64,000 nt of DNA from an uncultured Roseateles sp. (GCF_963422335.1 NZ_OY729424.1:4650001-4714000), one strand, 5' to 3'. Counted from the stretch's first letter, positions 51,922 to 61,261 are shown. Made by a program: numbers and translations. The notes: generated from the letters alone by a model not told the origin.

Positions 51922-53010
51922 TCAGTCTGCAACGAGTTGCAGCATCGCTTGTTCTCGTGGCCCGGTCAGCGCCCGCACGGGACCGGCATACAGCGCATCG
52001 ACCTCGGCCGAGCCGCAGTCCACGCGCAGCTGCGTGCTGGCCAGCGCCTGCAGCTTGCGCGGCGTGATCAGTACCGTCAGCGCCTTGGGTCCCAAGGCCT
52101 GCAGCACGCGGGGACTCAGCGGCGCATTGCCCCGCCCCAGCACATGGCCCTGGCCGCCGATGGCGGTGAGCCAGAGCCTGGGGCGTTGCTGCGCCAGCTC
52201 CCACAGCTGGGCCTCGGTGGCATCACGCAGCCAGAGCTGCCCATCGACCGCCACGTCGACGCCGATCAGGCTGCCGTCCAGGCCCAGCGACTGCTTCAGC
52301 GCCCAGGTGGTGGAGCCCGGGCCGATGAAATGCAGGCCCTGCAGCAGCTGCGGCCTGACGCTGGCCGCCAGCTGCGCGGCGTCGACGGCATCGCCAGCCT
52401 CGCTGCGCGATTTGCGCCCCTGCAGCAGGCGCGCATCGACCGGCGTGCGCAGCTGGCCGTAGAGCCTGGCCTGTACCCTGCCCTGGCCCAAGGCCGCTTC
52501 GTCCAGATCCAGCACCTCGCGGGCTTCGGTGACGCGTCTGTGGCCGGACAGAAAACTGGCCGCCAGCCGGCCTGCCGCCCGGGGGCTGACGCCGAAGCAG
52601 GCCGATTGCAGCTTCACCCCGGCCGGGATGCCCAGCACCGGCAGCGCCTCGCCCACGGCGTCCAGCACATCGCGGGCCGTGCCATCACCGCCGACAAAGA
52701 GCAAAAGGGACAGGTCTTGCTGAAGCATCTGCGAGGCGATCTCTCGTGTCTCGCATGCACTGCTGGGCCAGCAGCGTGCACCCAGCACCTGGGGCTCCTG
52801 GCCCAGGGCGCGCAGCAGATCCTCACCCATCGCCCCTGCCCCGCACACCCATTGCGGCGCACAGCCGGCCAGCAGCACGCGCAGCGCCTCCTCGGCCCGC
52901 CGCGCCGCCCAGGCCGGCACTTCGGCATTCGGCCGATAGGCATCGCTGCCGTGCTGGGCCAAAGGCCCGCCGGCACCGGCGATGGGGTTGATGATCAAGC
53001 CGACGCGCAT
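51922..53010 (-). CDS. ATP-NAD kinase family protein
   Basis: 362 residues. Opening RVGLIINPIAGAGG (2-15) and FVGGDGTARDVLDAV (about 109-123), the GGDG motif of NAD/diacylglycerol kinases, followed by GIPAGVK. It resembles the AcoX-type ATP-NAD kinase-like branch rather than housekeeping NadK. It sits 11 bp after gcvPB, suggesting it supplies or modifies a cofactor for that catabolic route; direct evidence is absent. Confidence 0.85.
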   Translation of the reverse strand: MRVGLIINPIAGAGGPLAQHGSDAYRPNAEVPAWAARRAEEALRVLLAGCAPQWVCGAGAMGEDLLRALGQEPQVLGARCWPSSACETREIASQMLQQDLSLLLFVGGDGTARDVLDAVGEALPVLGIPAGVKLQSACFGVSPRAAGRLAASFLSGHRRVTEAREVLDLDEAALGQGRVQARLYGQLRTPVDARLLQGRKSRSEAGDAVDAAQLAASVRPQLLQGLHFIGPGSTTWALKQSLGLDGSLIGVDVAVDGQLWLRDATEAQLWELAQQRPRLWLTAIGGQGHVLGRGNAPLSPRVLQALGPKALTVLITPRKLQALASTQLRVDCGSAEVDALYAGPVRALTGPREQAMLQLVAD

Positions 53011-53021
53011 GATGAATCGCC

Positions 53022-54626
53022 TCAGGCCGCCGCGCCGTGTTCGGCCAGCTTGCGCTGCCAGGCACGCCAGGTGATGGCCCAGCGCTTCGGGTCTTCCAGG
53101 TACTCGTCCTGCACCCGCTTCGTCGGGCAGTTGTGCGGCGCGCTCAGCACCAGCGCGGGGTCGGTGCGGGCCTCGTGCGCCACCTGGGCCATGATCTGCA
53201 CGAACTCGTCCAGGTCAGCCCGCGAATAGGCCTCGGTCGGCTCGATCGTGGCCGGCTCGGGCACCACATAGGGGTGATGGCTGGTCCAGTAGTGCGTGCC
53301 GTAGTCGGCGGCGCGCAGGCCGATGTCACCGGAGCTGACGCCTGTCTCCTCACTGAGACCGGCCCAGCTGTAGCGCACCTGCTCGATGCGGCGCTTGCCC
53401 GCGGCATAGGGCGCGCTCAGGCCCGGGATCTTCAGCAGCTGGCTCATCATGTAGTTGTTGTTCAGCACTGCGATCTCGGCCACCTCACGCAGGCCTTCGG
53501 CGCCCAGATTCATCACCCAGGCATAGGCCCGCAACACGATGCTGGCCGTGCCCATGAAGGCAGCCACCTTGCCGATCGACTGGGCCTCGCCCTGGTCAAT
53601 CCGGTAGCGCTCGCCATCCTTGACGACGCGGGGCCGCGGCAGGAACGGCGCCAGCTCGGCCGTCACCGCGCAGGCGCCCACGGCAGGCCCGCCACAGGCG
53701 TGCGGCGTGGCAAAGGTCTTGTGCAGATTGAAGTGGCACAGGTCGAAGCCGGCCTCGCGCGCCCGGGTGATGCCCAGGAGTCCGTTGGCATTCGCCTGGT
53801 CGTAGCAGGCCAGCGCCCCTACCTCGTGCGCCGCGGCCACGAAGGCGGCGATCTTGGGGTTGAAGATGCCGGTGTCCTCGGGGTTGGTGATGATCAGCGC
53901 GGCGGTGCGCGGGCCCACCGCCGCCTTCATCGCAGCCAGATCGGGATAGCCATCGGCATCCGGATACAGGGTGATGACCTTGTAGCCCAGCACCTTGGCG
54001 CAGGCAGCGTCCGAGGGGTGGGAGAAGATCGTCGTGATGATCTCGTCGCGCTGCTCCGCCTCACCACGAGACTCGAACCAGGCCCGCATCATCGCGATAT
54101 TGGCGTAGATCGCCTGCGAGCCCGAGCGGGGCTGCAGGCTCACCGCGTCCATGCCCGAGACCTCGCAGATCACCTGCTCCATCTGGTGCATCACGTGCAG
54201 GATGCCCTGCACGGTGGACTCGTCCTGCAGCGGATGCAGCTCGCTCATCCTCGCATCCCGCGCCAGCTGCTCGTTGATCTTGGGGTTGTATTTCATCGTG
54301 CAGGTGCCCTGGCCCACATCGACATTCATGTCGGCGCCCAGGTTCTCCTGCGACAGCCGCAGATAGTGGCGCAGCACGCGGTTCTGGCTCAGCTCGGGCA
54401 GGGCAGGCGCCTTCGCGCGGCGCATACCGGCCGGCAGCTGGCTCAGCGCATCCTGCGTGACGTTCTCAATGCCAGGCTCCAGCTCGGGCACGAGGATGGC
54501 GCGCTCACCGGGCTGGCTGAGTTCGAAGATGACAGGCTCGTCCCAGCGTGCCTGCTGGTAGCGGCGCAGATTCGGCTTGCCGTCGGTGAAGCGGTGAGAG
54601 GAGATGTTTTCCATGGTGGTGTTCAT
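53022..54626 (-). CDS. gcvPB: Glycine dehydrogenase (decarboxylating) subunit 2
   Basis: 534 residues. The PLP-binding region HFNLHKTFATPHACGGPA (about 295-312) holds the Schiff-base lysine. TNPEDTGIF and EVSGMDAVSLQPRSGSQA are conserved. It forms the P-protein of glycine cleavage with GcvPA. Most betaproteobacteria use a single fused GcvP, so a split pair is unusual. gcvT and gcvH are not nearby. A 380-bp gap rich in inverted repeats separates it from gcvPA. Confidence 0.94.
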   Translation of the reverse strand: MNTTMENISSHRFTDGKPNLRRYQQARWDEPVIFELSQPGERAILVPELEPGIENVTQDALSQLPAGMRRAKAPALPELSQNRVLRHYLRLSQENLGADMNVDVGQGTCTMKYNPKINEQLARDARMSELHPLQDESTVQGILHVMHQMEQVICEVSGMDAVSLQPRSGSQAIYANIAMMRAWFESRGEAEQRDEIITTIFSHPSDAACAKVLGYKVITLYPDADGYPDLAAMKAAVGPRTAALIITNPEDTGIFNPKIAAFVAAAHEVGALACYDQANANGLLGITRAREAGFDLCHFNLHKTFATPHACGGPAVGACAVTAELAPFLPRPRVVKDGERYRIDQGEAQSIGKVAAFMGTASIVLRAYAWVMNLGAEGLREVAEIAVLNNNYMMSQLLKIPGLSAPYAAGKRRIEQVRYSWAGLSEETGVSSGDIGLRAADYGTHYWTSHHPYVVPEPATIEPTEAYSRADLDEFVQIMAQVAHEARTDPALVLSAPHNCPTKRVQDEYLEDPKRWAITWRAWQRKLAEHGAAA

Positions 54627-55006
54627 TGACTTTTGTCAGCTTGCCTTCGTTGTTGACGGCGGCGCGTCGCCGGAAGAAGGGCGTACGCCTTTGCTACGTG
54701 ACCCCCGGTCCGCAAGCGGCCCTCCTCCTTTACCTTCGCAAAGGCGCACGCCCTCCTCCTGGCTCAAGCCACAACGTGCCCCTTCGAAAAAGCCCCACGG
54801 GCGAAGCTCGGCACGAGCGGGAGGGCAGGCGGGCCTGGTGCGCAGGTAAAGGAGGAGGCCGCGTAGCGGCAGGGGTGACTGAGCCCAGACACAAACAGTC
54901 CTGAGGCCTGTTTGTGCTTGGCGAAGGATCGGGCCTCTGGCCCGAGCGGGGAGCAACAGGCCTGCCTGCCCTCTCGCGGCCCCCGGTTCTTGCGCCAACC
55001 GTTCTT
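54627..55006. repeat. Inverted-repeat-rich gap between gcvPA and gcvPB
   Basis: No gene is recognisable. Nested complementary arms include 54721-54734 with 54845-54858 (14 bp, perfect), and 54679-54694 with 54738-54753 (16 bp, one mismatch). Another hairpin lies at 54885-54921. A long folded intercistronic RNA is implied. No glycine riboswitch core was recognised. Confidence 0.65.
54885..54921. repeat. Perfect hairpin in the gcvPA-gcvPB gap
   Basis: CACAAACAG and CTGTTTGTG pair perfectly (9 bp) around a 9-base loop, extended by CCA/TGG outside a two-base mismatch. There is no T run on either side, so it is not a standard terminator; it could be an RNA-stability or processing element. Confidence 0.6.
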
Positions 55007-56398
55007 TCATTGCGTCAGCAGCTCGCGCAGCGCCGTCACCAGGGCATCGATATCGGCCTGGCTGTGCAGCTCGGTGAAGGCATACAGGGCGCTCTGGCCC
55101 AGGCTGGGGAAGGCGGCTGAGAGATCGTGGCCGCCGAAGATGCCGCGCTCACGCAAGGCCGCGTTGACCTGCGCCACCGTGAAGCCGCTGGCATTGAAGT
55201 CGAGCACGAACTCCTTGAAGTGAGCGGTGTCGGCATGGGCCAGGCGCAGCCCCGGCAGTGCGCCGAGTTGCTGGCGCGCATAGGCCACGCGGCGCAGGAT
55301 GCCCTCGCCCAGCTCCACCATGCCCTGCGGCCCCAGGCTGGCCAGATACACGCCGGCCGTGATGCCCCACAGCGCGGCGGCCGTGCCGACGAACTCGTTG
55401 CCGTTCTCGCGCTGGTCGAACGAGGTGCGGTGATAGGCCACATCGCCAAAGCCGTACTGGCCCGGCACCGAGGTCGGCGCGATGCCGAACAGCCGCGACG
55501 GGTATTGCAGCACCAGCGCCTCGTCGTCGCGGCTGGCGATGAAGCCGCCATGGCCACCGCCGTAGCTCATATGCATGCCCAGCGGCTGAATGTCGCCGCA
55601 GACGATGGTCGCGCCGTAGTCGCCGGGCGGGGTCAGCACGCCCAGCGAGCCGGGATCGACACCAACGACCAGCAGGGCACCGGCCTGCTGCACCAGGGCC
55701 GCCAGCGCGGCACCCTCGTCGATGCCGCCGAAGTAGTTGGGCACGTCCACATAGAAGGCCGCCACCTGCGGGCCCAGCTTGGCTTGCAGATCGGCGCGGT
55801 CCACCAGGCCGGTGGCGGCGTCGAATCCCACCTCGATGAAGTTGATCTCGCTGCGCCCGTAGGTCTGCATGTGCGAGCGCTTGTCGGGGTTCACATTGGC
55901 GGCCACCAGCACCTGGCGGCGCCCCGTGTGGCGGGCGGCCATGCAGCAGGCCGTGGCGGCGGCCTGGTAGCCGTCGTAGGTGGGCACGCTCACCACGTCG
56001 AGATTGAGCAGCTCGCCCATCATCGAGCCGTACTCCCACAGCGCCTGGAAGCGGCCGTGGTCGTCATAGGGCTCGCCGGCATAGGCGGTGAGGAATTCGC
56101 TGCGGCCGTTGATCTCGTCGCACAGGGCCGGCACATGGTGCTGGTAGCAGCCGCCGCCCAGAAAGCTCAGCACCTCGCCGCAGTGCGTGTTCTTGGCCAG
56201 CAGGCCCTGCACATGGCGCTTGAGGCGGGCCTCAGACAGCAGGGGCGCCGGCAGATTGAGCGGGCGCGGCAGGCGCAGCGCGGCCGGGATGTCGGCGTAG
56301 AACTCTTCGACCGAGGCGGCGCCGGTGGCCGCCAGCATCGCTGCCCTGACCTCGGGCACCGAGTTCGGGATATACGGGTAAACCTGGGTTTTTCTCAT
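55007..56398 (-). CDS. gcvPA: Glycine dehydrogenase (decarboxylating) subunit 1
   Basis: 463 residues. Start ATG 56398 (MRKTQVYPYIPNS) is the family N-terminus; upstream codons are not homologous. LGGGCYQHHVPALCDEI (about 80-96), VPTYDGYQAAATA and YGGGHGGFIASRD are P-protein subunit 1 motifs. With GcvPB it decarboxylates glycine in the cytoplasm. It is the first gene of the operon and is divergent from a GcvA-like LysR gene. Confidence 0.94.
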   Translation of the reverse strand: MRKTQVYPYIPNSVPEVRAAMLAATGAASVEEFYADIPAALRLPRPLNLPAPLLSEARLKRHVQGLLAKNTHCGEVLSFLGGGCYQHHVPALCDEINGRSEFLTAYAGEPYDDHGRFQALWEYGSMMGELLNLDVVSVPTYDGYQAAATACCMAARHTGRRQVLVAANVNPDKRSHMQTYGRSEINFIEVGFDAATGLVDRADLQAKLGPQVAAFYVDVPNYFGGIDEGAALAALVQQAGALLVVGVDPGSLGVLTPPGDYGATIVCGDIQPLGMHMSYGGGHGGFIASRDDEALVLQYPSRLFGIAPTSVPGQYGFGDVAYHRTSFDQRENGNEFVGTAAALWGITAGVYLASLGPQGMVELGEGILRRVAYARQQLGALPGLRLAHADTAHFKEFVLDFNASGFTVAQVNAALRERGIFGGHDLSAAFPSLGQSALYAFTELHSQADIDALVTALRELLTQ

Positions 56399-56527
56399 GA
56401 GGCTGACACGTCGTTTGAAACGTTTCGATGACGCTATTTCAACCTTGACGGCGCAATCGCACAAACGAGAAATATTTGCTTGATGCATAAGAAGAGCTAA
56501 TCCATCAAGGCCTTAGCATCAGGGCCC
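56399..56527. promoter_or_regulatory. gcvPA/LysR divergent region with a LacI-type palindrome
   Basis: 129-bp gap. GAAACGTTTC (56417-56426) is a perfect palindrome within TTTGAAACGTTTCGA (56414-56428), 16 bp upstream of gcvPA and closely similar to the site before the carbohydrate operon. The rest is moderately AT-rich and should also hold the LysR protein's own site. Confidence 0.55.
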
Positions 56528-57427
56528 ATGCGACGCCATCTGCACCACCTGAACGCGCTACGCTGCTTCGAGGCGGCGGCGCGCCTGCTGTCCTTCACCC
56601 AGGCCGCGGCCGAGCTCCACGTCACGCAGGCGGCGATCAGCCATCAGGTGCGTGCGCTGGAGGAGGCGCTGGGCCAGCCGCTGTTCCAGCGTCGCCCACG
56701 CCAGGTGCGGCTCACGCCGGCGGGCGAGCGCCTGGTCGGCGTGCTGTCCAGCAGCTTCGACCGCATCGACGAGTTGCTCGGGCAACTCAAGCAGAGCGAC
56801 CGGCAGAAGCAGAGCCTGCAGCTGGCCGTGACGCCCAGCTTTTCCAGCCGCTGGCTGATGCCCAGGCTGCCGCGCTTCTGGGATGCGCACCCCGAGATCG
56901 AGCTGCATCTGCACCACAGCACCCAGCCCGATGCGTTGAGCCGAGGCGCCGCCGAGGCGGCCGTGATCTGGGCGCTGGAGCCACCGCCGCGGCTGTGGGC
57001 GCAGCGCCTGTTCGGCACCGCGCTCACGCCGGTGTGCTCACCGGCCCTGCCCCGCGCCGGGCAGCCGCTGGACAGCCCGGCCGCGCTGCGCCACTACCCG
57101 CTGCTGCACGAAGACAGCTTCGACGACTGGGCGCGCTGGCTGCGCGCCGCCGGCGAGAGCGACGAGGCGGTACGCCAGGGCCAGTTGATCGACGACAGCA
57201 ATGCCCTGCTGATGGCGGCCATGGCCGGCCGCGGCCTGGCGCTGGGCCGGCTGGCCTTGATCGAAGACGATCTGCGCGCGGGCCGGCTGCTGCAGCCCTT
57301 CGGGCTCAGCATCGAAGCCGAGGGCGCCTACTGGCTGCTGGCCTCGCCGGCCCTGGCCGAGCAGCCTCGCTTCCAGGCGCTGGTCGCCTTCATGCTGGCC
57401 GAATGCCCATCTTCAGGCGGTCACTGA
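56528..57427 (+). CDS. LysR family regulator, GcvA-like
   Basis: 299 residues. HTH ALRCFEAAARLLSFTQAAAEL (about 11-31) with VTQAAISHQVRALEEALG, then an effector domain. The N-terminus (LNALRCFEAAAR, LHVTQAAISHQ) is the pattern of GcvA-type activators, which control glycine cleavage or beta-lactamase genes. Divergent placement from gcvPA makes it the prime regulator candidate. It overlaps the convergent SnoaL-like gene by 15 bp. Confidence 0.9.
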   Translation: MRRHLHHLNALRCFEAAARLLSFTQAAAELHVTQAAISHQVRALEEALGQPLFQRRPRQVRLTPAGERLVGVLSSSFDRIDELLGQLKQSDRQKQSLQLAVTPSFSSRWLMPRLPRFWDAHPEIELHLHHSTQPDALSRGAAEAAVIWALEPPPRLWAQRLFGTALTPVCSPALPRAGQPLDSPAALRHYPLLHEDSFDDWARWLRAAGESDEAVRQGQLIDDSNALLMAAMAGRGLALGRLALIEDDLRAGRLLQPFGLSIEAEGAYWLLASPALAEQPRFQALVAFMLAECPSSGGH

Positions 57428-57817
57428 GGCCCGTGCCCTGGCCGCCGCAGCGCTGTCGAACATGCCGAAGAAGCGGGCCAGCTTGCCCTCGCGCAGCTGC
57501 CAGACATGCACCCAGTTGCTCTCGAACACCCCGCCGTTGGGCAGGGCCTGGGTGCGCTCCCAGCCCAGCACGGTGACGTGGTCGGGCCCGGCCAGGAACT
57601 GGCGCGGCTCGAAGACCTGAATGCCATCCACCGCCAGCACCTGGCCGAACCATTGCATCACATCGTCCTTGCCTCTGGCGGTGCGCATATAGGCCTCGCC
57701 GGTGCTGCCGTCATGGGTCCATTCAATGTCGTCGCTGAGGTAGTCCAGCAGGCCCGGAATGTCGCCGCGCCCGAAGGCGGCATAAGCGGCCTGAACGATC
57801 TCGACAGGGTTGCTCAT
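57413..57817 (-). CDS. SnoaL/NTF2-like (ketosteroid isomerase-type) protein
   Basis: 134 residues. VQAAYAAFGRGDIPGLLDYLSDDIEW (split at about 7-32) is the typical NTF2-like start, and WVHVWQLREGKLARFFGMFD the typical end. Start at 57817 follows GGAGACTCTC. Such small proteins act as isomerases, cyclases or binding proteins; function is unknown here. It stands alone. Confidence 0.83.
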   Translation of the reverse strand: MSNPVEIVQAAYAAFGRGDIPGLLDYLSDDIEWTHDGSTGEAYMRTARGKDDVMQWFGQVLAVDGIQVFEPRQFLAGPDHVTVLGWERTQALPNGGVFESNWVHVWQLREGKLARFFGMFDSAAAARARASVTA

Positions 57818-58014
57818 GAGAGTCTCCAAAAAAGTGGCTTGGAACCCTGTCTACGAGGCGACCGGCCATCCGGATGCAGGCTGACGTTTCCAGCTGTCAT
57901 AGCCGCGTTGCATTGCCTCTCTAAGCTCAAGGGCTCGGTCACGCATCCACTCCCTCCCACACTGCGTATGAAATTTCCAGACTATTCATGCGACCTCGAT
58001 CGCATCCAAAGAAC

Positions 58015-60177
58015 ATGAAGCAACACCGCGTGGCGTCCAGCCCCATTGCACGGGCAGGCCTCACCGCCCAGGCCGTCGCCATCGCTTGCCTGGGCATTGG
58101 CCTGCCGGCTGTGGGCGCCCAAATTCAGCCGGCCGAAGCGGAAGAGGCGGCGCCGCCGCTGGCCCTGACATCAACGCTGATCGCAGCCCGCCAACTCGAC
58201 AAGGTCGAAATCAGCGGCCGTCACTACGACAACGCCGTCGGCAGCTCGGACGCCGCCTCGCAGGGTGTGATCCGTGCCGATCTGCTGAAAAGCCGGCCTG
58301 CGCTGCGCCCCGGTGAAGTGCTGGAGTTCGTGCCCGGCCTGATCGTCACCCAGCACTCCGGCGACGGCAAGGCCAACCAGTATTTCTTGCGCGGTTTCAA
58401 CCTGGACCACGGCACCGACTTCGCCACCAGCGTCAACGGCCTGCCCGTCAACATGCCCTCACATGGCCACGGCCAGGGCTATTCGGACCTGAATTTCCTG
58501 ATGCCCGAGCTGGTCGACAGGATCGAATACCGCAAAGGCCCGTACTTTGCGAACAACGGCGACTTCGGTTCGGCCGGCTCGGCCGACATCGTCTACCGGA
58601 ATCGCCTGGATGCACCGTTTGTGGCGCTGACGCTCGGCGAGCACGGCTTTCGCCGCGGCGTGGCCGGCGCCTCCACCGCGATCGCCGACGGCATCCAGCT
58701 GCTCGGTGCGGTCGAGCTGCAGCGCAACGACGGCCCGTGGACCGTTCCCGAGGGCCTGCACAAGACCAGCACCGTGCTCACCCTCAGCGGCGGCACTGCG
58801 GCACAGGGCTGGAGCGCGAGTCTGATGGGCAATGACGCGCGCTGGACCTCAACGGACCAGGTGCCGCAGCGCCTGATCGATGCCGGCGGCGGCAAGCCCT
58901 TCGGACGCTTCGATTCGCTGGACCCCAGCGACGGCGGGGAGACCCGGCGCAACAGCTTGTCGGGCGAATGGCACGGCATCTCGGGCGAAGGCACCACCCG
59001 GCTTGCGGCCTACGCCATCGACTACAAGCTGAAGCTGTTCTCCAATTTCACCTACGCGCTCGAGCGGCCGGCCAGCGGCGACCAGTTCTTGCAGCAGGAC
59101 GATCGCCAGGTCTACGGGCTGAGCGCCAGCCATGCGATGGATCACATGCTGGGCTCGCTGCCGGCACGTACCGAGTTCGGTCTGCAGTTGCGCCAGGACC
59201 GCATCCGCGTCGGCTTGTTCGACACGGCGCAGCGCCGGATCACCGGCATCACACGCGACGACAAGGTGCGCGAGACCTTGCTGGGGGCCTATGGCCAAAC
59301 TTCGGTGGAGCTCACGCCGTGGCTGCGCACGGTGGTCGGGCTGCGTGCCGACGGCGCTCGCTTCTCGGTCAACAGCCTGTCGGAGCCGGCCAATTCGGGC
59401 CGTAGCCGCGACAGCCTGGTGTCGCCCAAGCTGAGCCTGGTGTTGGGCCCCTGGGCCAAGACCGAATTCTTCTTCAATGCAGGCCGCGGCTTCCACAGCA
59501 ACGATGCGCGCGGTACCACCGCGACCTTGGACCCGAAGACCGGCGACGCCGTCGACAAGGTGCCCGGCCTGGTCGCGTCTCGCGGCCTGGAGCTGGGTGC
59601 CCGCACGGAGTGGATTCCTGGGCTGCAGAGCTCGCTGGCCCTGTGGAAGCTCGACTTCAACTCCGAGCTTGTCTACGTGGGCGATGCCGGAGCCACCGAA
59701 CCCAACCGCCCCAGTACCCGCCGCGGCCTCGAGTGGAACAACCGCTGGATTCCCATGCCCTGGTTGCTGGTCGACGCCGACCTGGCCTGGACGCACGCCC
59801 GCTTCTCCGACGCCGATCCGGCGGGCAACCGCATTCCCAACGCCGTTGACAAGGTCGCCTCGATCGCCGTGACCGCCCGCGAGCTCGGCCCCTGGTCGGC
59901 CAGCGTGCAATGGCGCTACCTCGGCAAGGGTGCACTCATCGAGGACAACAGCGTGCGCTCCCACGCCTCGCTCACCACCAATCTGCGGCTGGCCCGCAAG
60001 CTTGGCCGCCACACCGAGCTGAGCCTGGATGTGTTCAACCTGTTCGACCGCAAGGTCAATGACATCGAATATTTCTACGAGTCACAGCTGCCGGGCGAGA
60101 GCGCTCCGGTTGCCGACCGACACCTGCATCCGGCAGAGCCACGCACCCTCCGCGTGACGCTGAGGGTCGGCTTCTGA
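58015..60177 (+). CDS. TonB-dependent outer-membrane receptor
   Basis: 720 residues. A signal peptide (about 14-33), a TonB-box region (LDKVEISGRHYD), plug domain (LEFVPGLIVTQHSGDGKANQ, GRGFNLD-type FLRGFNLDHGTDF) and a barrel ending in Phe (TLRVTLRVGF). The PGLIVTQHSGDGKANQYF signature belongs to a TonB receptor group of uncertain ligand. ATG 58015 is preferred over 57988 for the better signal peptide. A strong hairpin follows the stop. Confidence 0.9.
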   Translation: MKQHRVASSPIARAGLTAQAVAIACLGIGLPAVGAQIQPAEAEEAAPPLALTSTLIAARQLDKVEISGRHYDNAVGSSDAASQGVIRADLLKSRPALRPGEVLEFVPGLIVTQHSGDGKANQYFLRGFNLDHGTDFATSVNGLPVNMPSHGHGQGYSDLNFLMPELVDRIEYRKGPYFANNGDFGSAGSADIVYRNRLDAPFVALTLGEHGFRRGVAGASTAIADGIQLLGAVELQRNDGPWTVPEGLHKTSTVLTLSGGTAAQGWSASLMGNDARWTSTDQVPQRLIDAGGGKPFGRFDSLDPSDGGETRRNSLSGEWHGISGEGTTRLAAYAIDYKLKLFSNFTYALERPASGDQFLQQDDRQVYGLSASHAMDHMLGSLPARTEFGLQLRQDRIRVGLFDTAQRRITGITRDDKVRETLLGAYGQTSVELTPWLRTVVGLRADGARFSVNSLSEPANSGRSRDSLVSPKLSLVLGPWAKTEFFFNAGRGFHSNDARGTTATLDPKTGDAVDKVPGLVASRGLELGARTEWIPGLQSSLALWKLDFNSELVYVGDAGATEPNRPSTRRGLEWNNRWIPMPWLLVDADLAWTHARFSDADPAGNRIPNAVDKVASIAVTARELGPWSASVQWRYLGKGALIEDNSVRSHASLTTNLRLARKLGRHTELSLDVFNLFDRKVNDIEYFYESQLPGESAPVADRHLHPAEPRTLRVTLRVGF

Positions 60178-60180
60178 GCC

Positions 60181-60207
60181 GGCGTGCCGCTACCGATGCG
60201 GCACGCC
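60181..60207 (+). terminator. Hairpin after the TonB receptor gene
   Basis: GGCGTGCCGC and GCGGCACGCC pair perfectly over 10 bp with a 7-base loop, starting 4 bp after the stop. The trailing sequence (TGCCTCTTGAC) has only a weak T tract, so termination efficiency is uncertain. Confidence 0.65.
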
Positions 60208-60220
60208 TGCCTCTTGACTA

Positions 60221-60862
60221 TCAGTCCTCGCGGCGACGGCGCGAACCCAGCAGCAGGCCGGCAAGGCCCAGCATCAGCATCGCTGCAGCCTGCGGCTCCG
60301 GAACGGCCGAGATGGTGATGTTGTCGAAAGCCACATTGCCGGCGTTGCCGCCGAAGGACACCGATTGGGCGGTGCCAGCGAAGGTCAGCGCGATGCGCTG
60401 CCAGTTGCACCAGCCCGCGTCGCTGCAGCCACCCAGCTGCGCATTGGTGTTCAAGCTGAAGCTGCCCAGCTTCGTGCCGCTGCCATTGAGGCCGCTGTAG
60501 ATGGTGACCACATCGAACGCGGGCGTGGCGGCAGAGTAGTAGAACGCCAGCTCGCCGGAGAAGCCCTTCGAAACATTCATGATGGCGTCGGCGTCTGACG
60601 CGAACATCACCGTGCCGGGTGTGGGGGCGTTGGAGAAGTAGGGGCCCAGCACGTCGTTGCTGAGGGCCAGGGCGCCGCCTGTGAAGGACACGCCCAGGTC
60701 GCCGCCCGAGGCGCCGGCACTGTCGGTGCCACCGTTGTAGAAGTCGGCGACGGAGGCGAAGCTGGTGGCGCCCTCGAAGTCGATCACCGTGCCGGCGGCA
60801 AACGCCGGGGCAGACAGCAGCACGGCTGCCGTGACCGCGGCCAAGTTGTAAACGAGTTTCAT
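60221..60862 (-). CDS. PEP-CTERM sorted exoprotein
   Basis: 213 residues. Signal peptide (AAVTAAVLLSAPAFA) and C-terminal sorting signal VPEPQAAAMLMLGLAGLLLGSRRRR (VPEP, hydrophobic helix, Arg cluster). The body is beta-rich with Ser, Gly and Thr, lacking recognised domains; two cysteines flank GWCNW. Such proteins are exported and processed by exosortase, usually with exopolysaccharide or biofilm matrix. Start ATG 60862. Confidence 0.88.
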   Translation of the reverse strand: MKLVYNLAAVTAAVLLSAPAFAAGTVIDFEGATSFASVADFYNGGTDSAGASGGDLGVSFTGGALALSNDVLGPYFSNAPTPGTVMFASDADAIMNVSKGFSGELAFYYSAATPAFDVVTIYSGLNGSGTKLGSFSLNTNAQLGGCSDAGWCNWQRIALTFAGTAQSVSFGGNAGNVAFDNITISAVPEPQAAAMLMLGLAGLLLGSRRRRED

Positions 60863-61261
60863 GTGTATTCCTAATAGGTAGGGAAGGACGAGGATCAAGG
60901 CCTGGGGTCACCGGTAAGTGCCTGGGTCCTCAGCCGCCCGTGTCCAGCGGGCGCCAAGGTCCCATGGGCTTGTGCTCGATGAGTCTAGGCAGGCGATGAA
61001 GACAGGTTCGTGACGTCTTCGTGGCAGGCCACCCCAGGGATACCCCTGCTTTGGGTGATGGGGGCTGTGTGGCGCAAGCATTTGGCGGATGCCATGGTTC
61101 TGTCACGGCACGGTCAAACGGCTTGCGTAGCCTGTGAATTGCTAAAAGAAGGCCTCGTTCCGGTAAGCGGGGGCTTGTGCAGCTTTGTGCCTGTCCATCA
61201 AAACACCTGTCCCCACGCGCCTGGCGCCCAGCGCCCGGCTTACAACATCAGGAGTAGCCTC
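60863..61261. other. 399-bp gap between divergent secreted-protein genes
   Basis: No gene is supported. It should hold promoters for the PEP-CTERM gene and the PHP-like gene. The right part has a GC-rich stretch with CAAACGGC and a GTAAGCGGGGGC run; a riboswitch was considered and rejected. AGGAG precedes the ATG at 61262. Confidence 0.5.

Noticed and set aside
54627..56527. Glycine riboswitch near gcvPA or gcvPB
   Set aside because: No tandem aptamer core was recognised by eye on the minus strand; a covariance-model search would be decisive.
61085..61190. Possible c-di-GMP (GEMM) riboswitch upstream of the PHP-like gene
   Set aside because: CAAACGGC and GTAAGCGGGG look superficially similar, but the conserved tetraloop/receptor pairing and GACGCAAAGCC core are missing.
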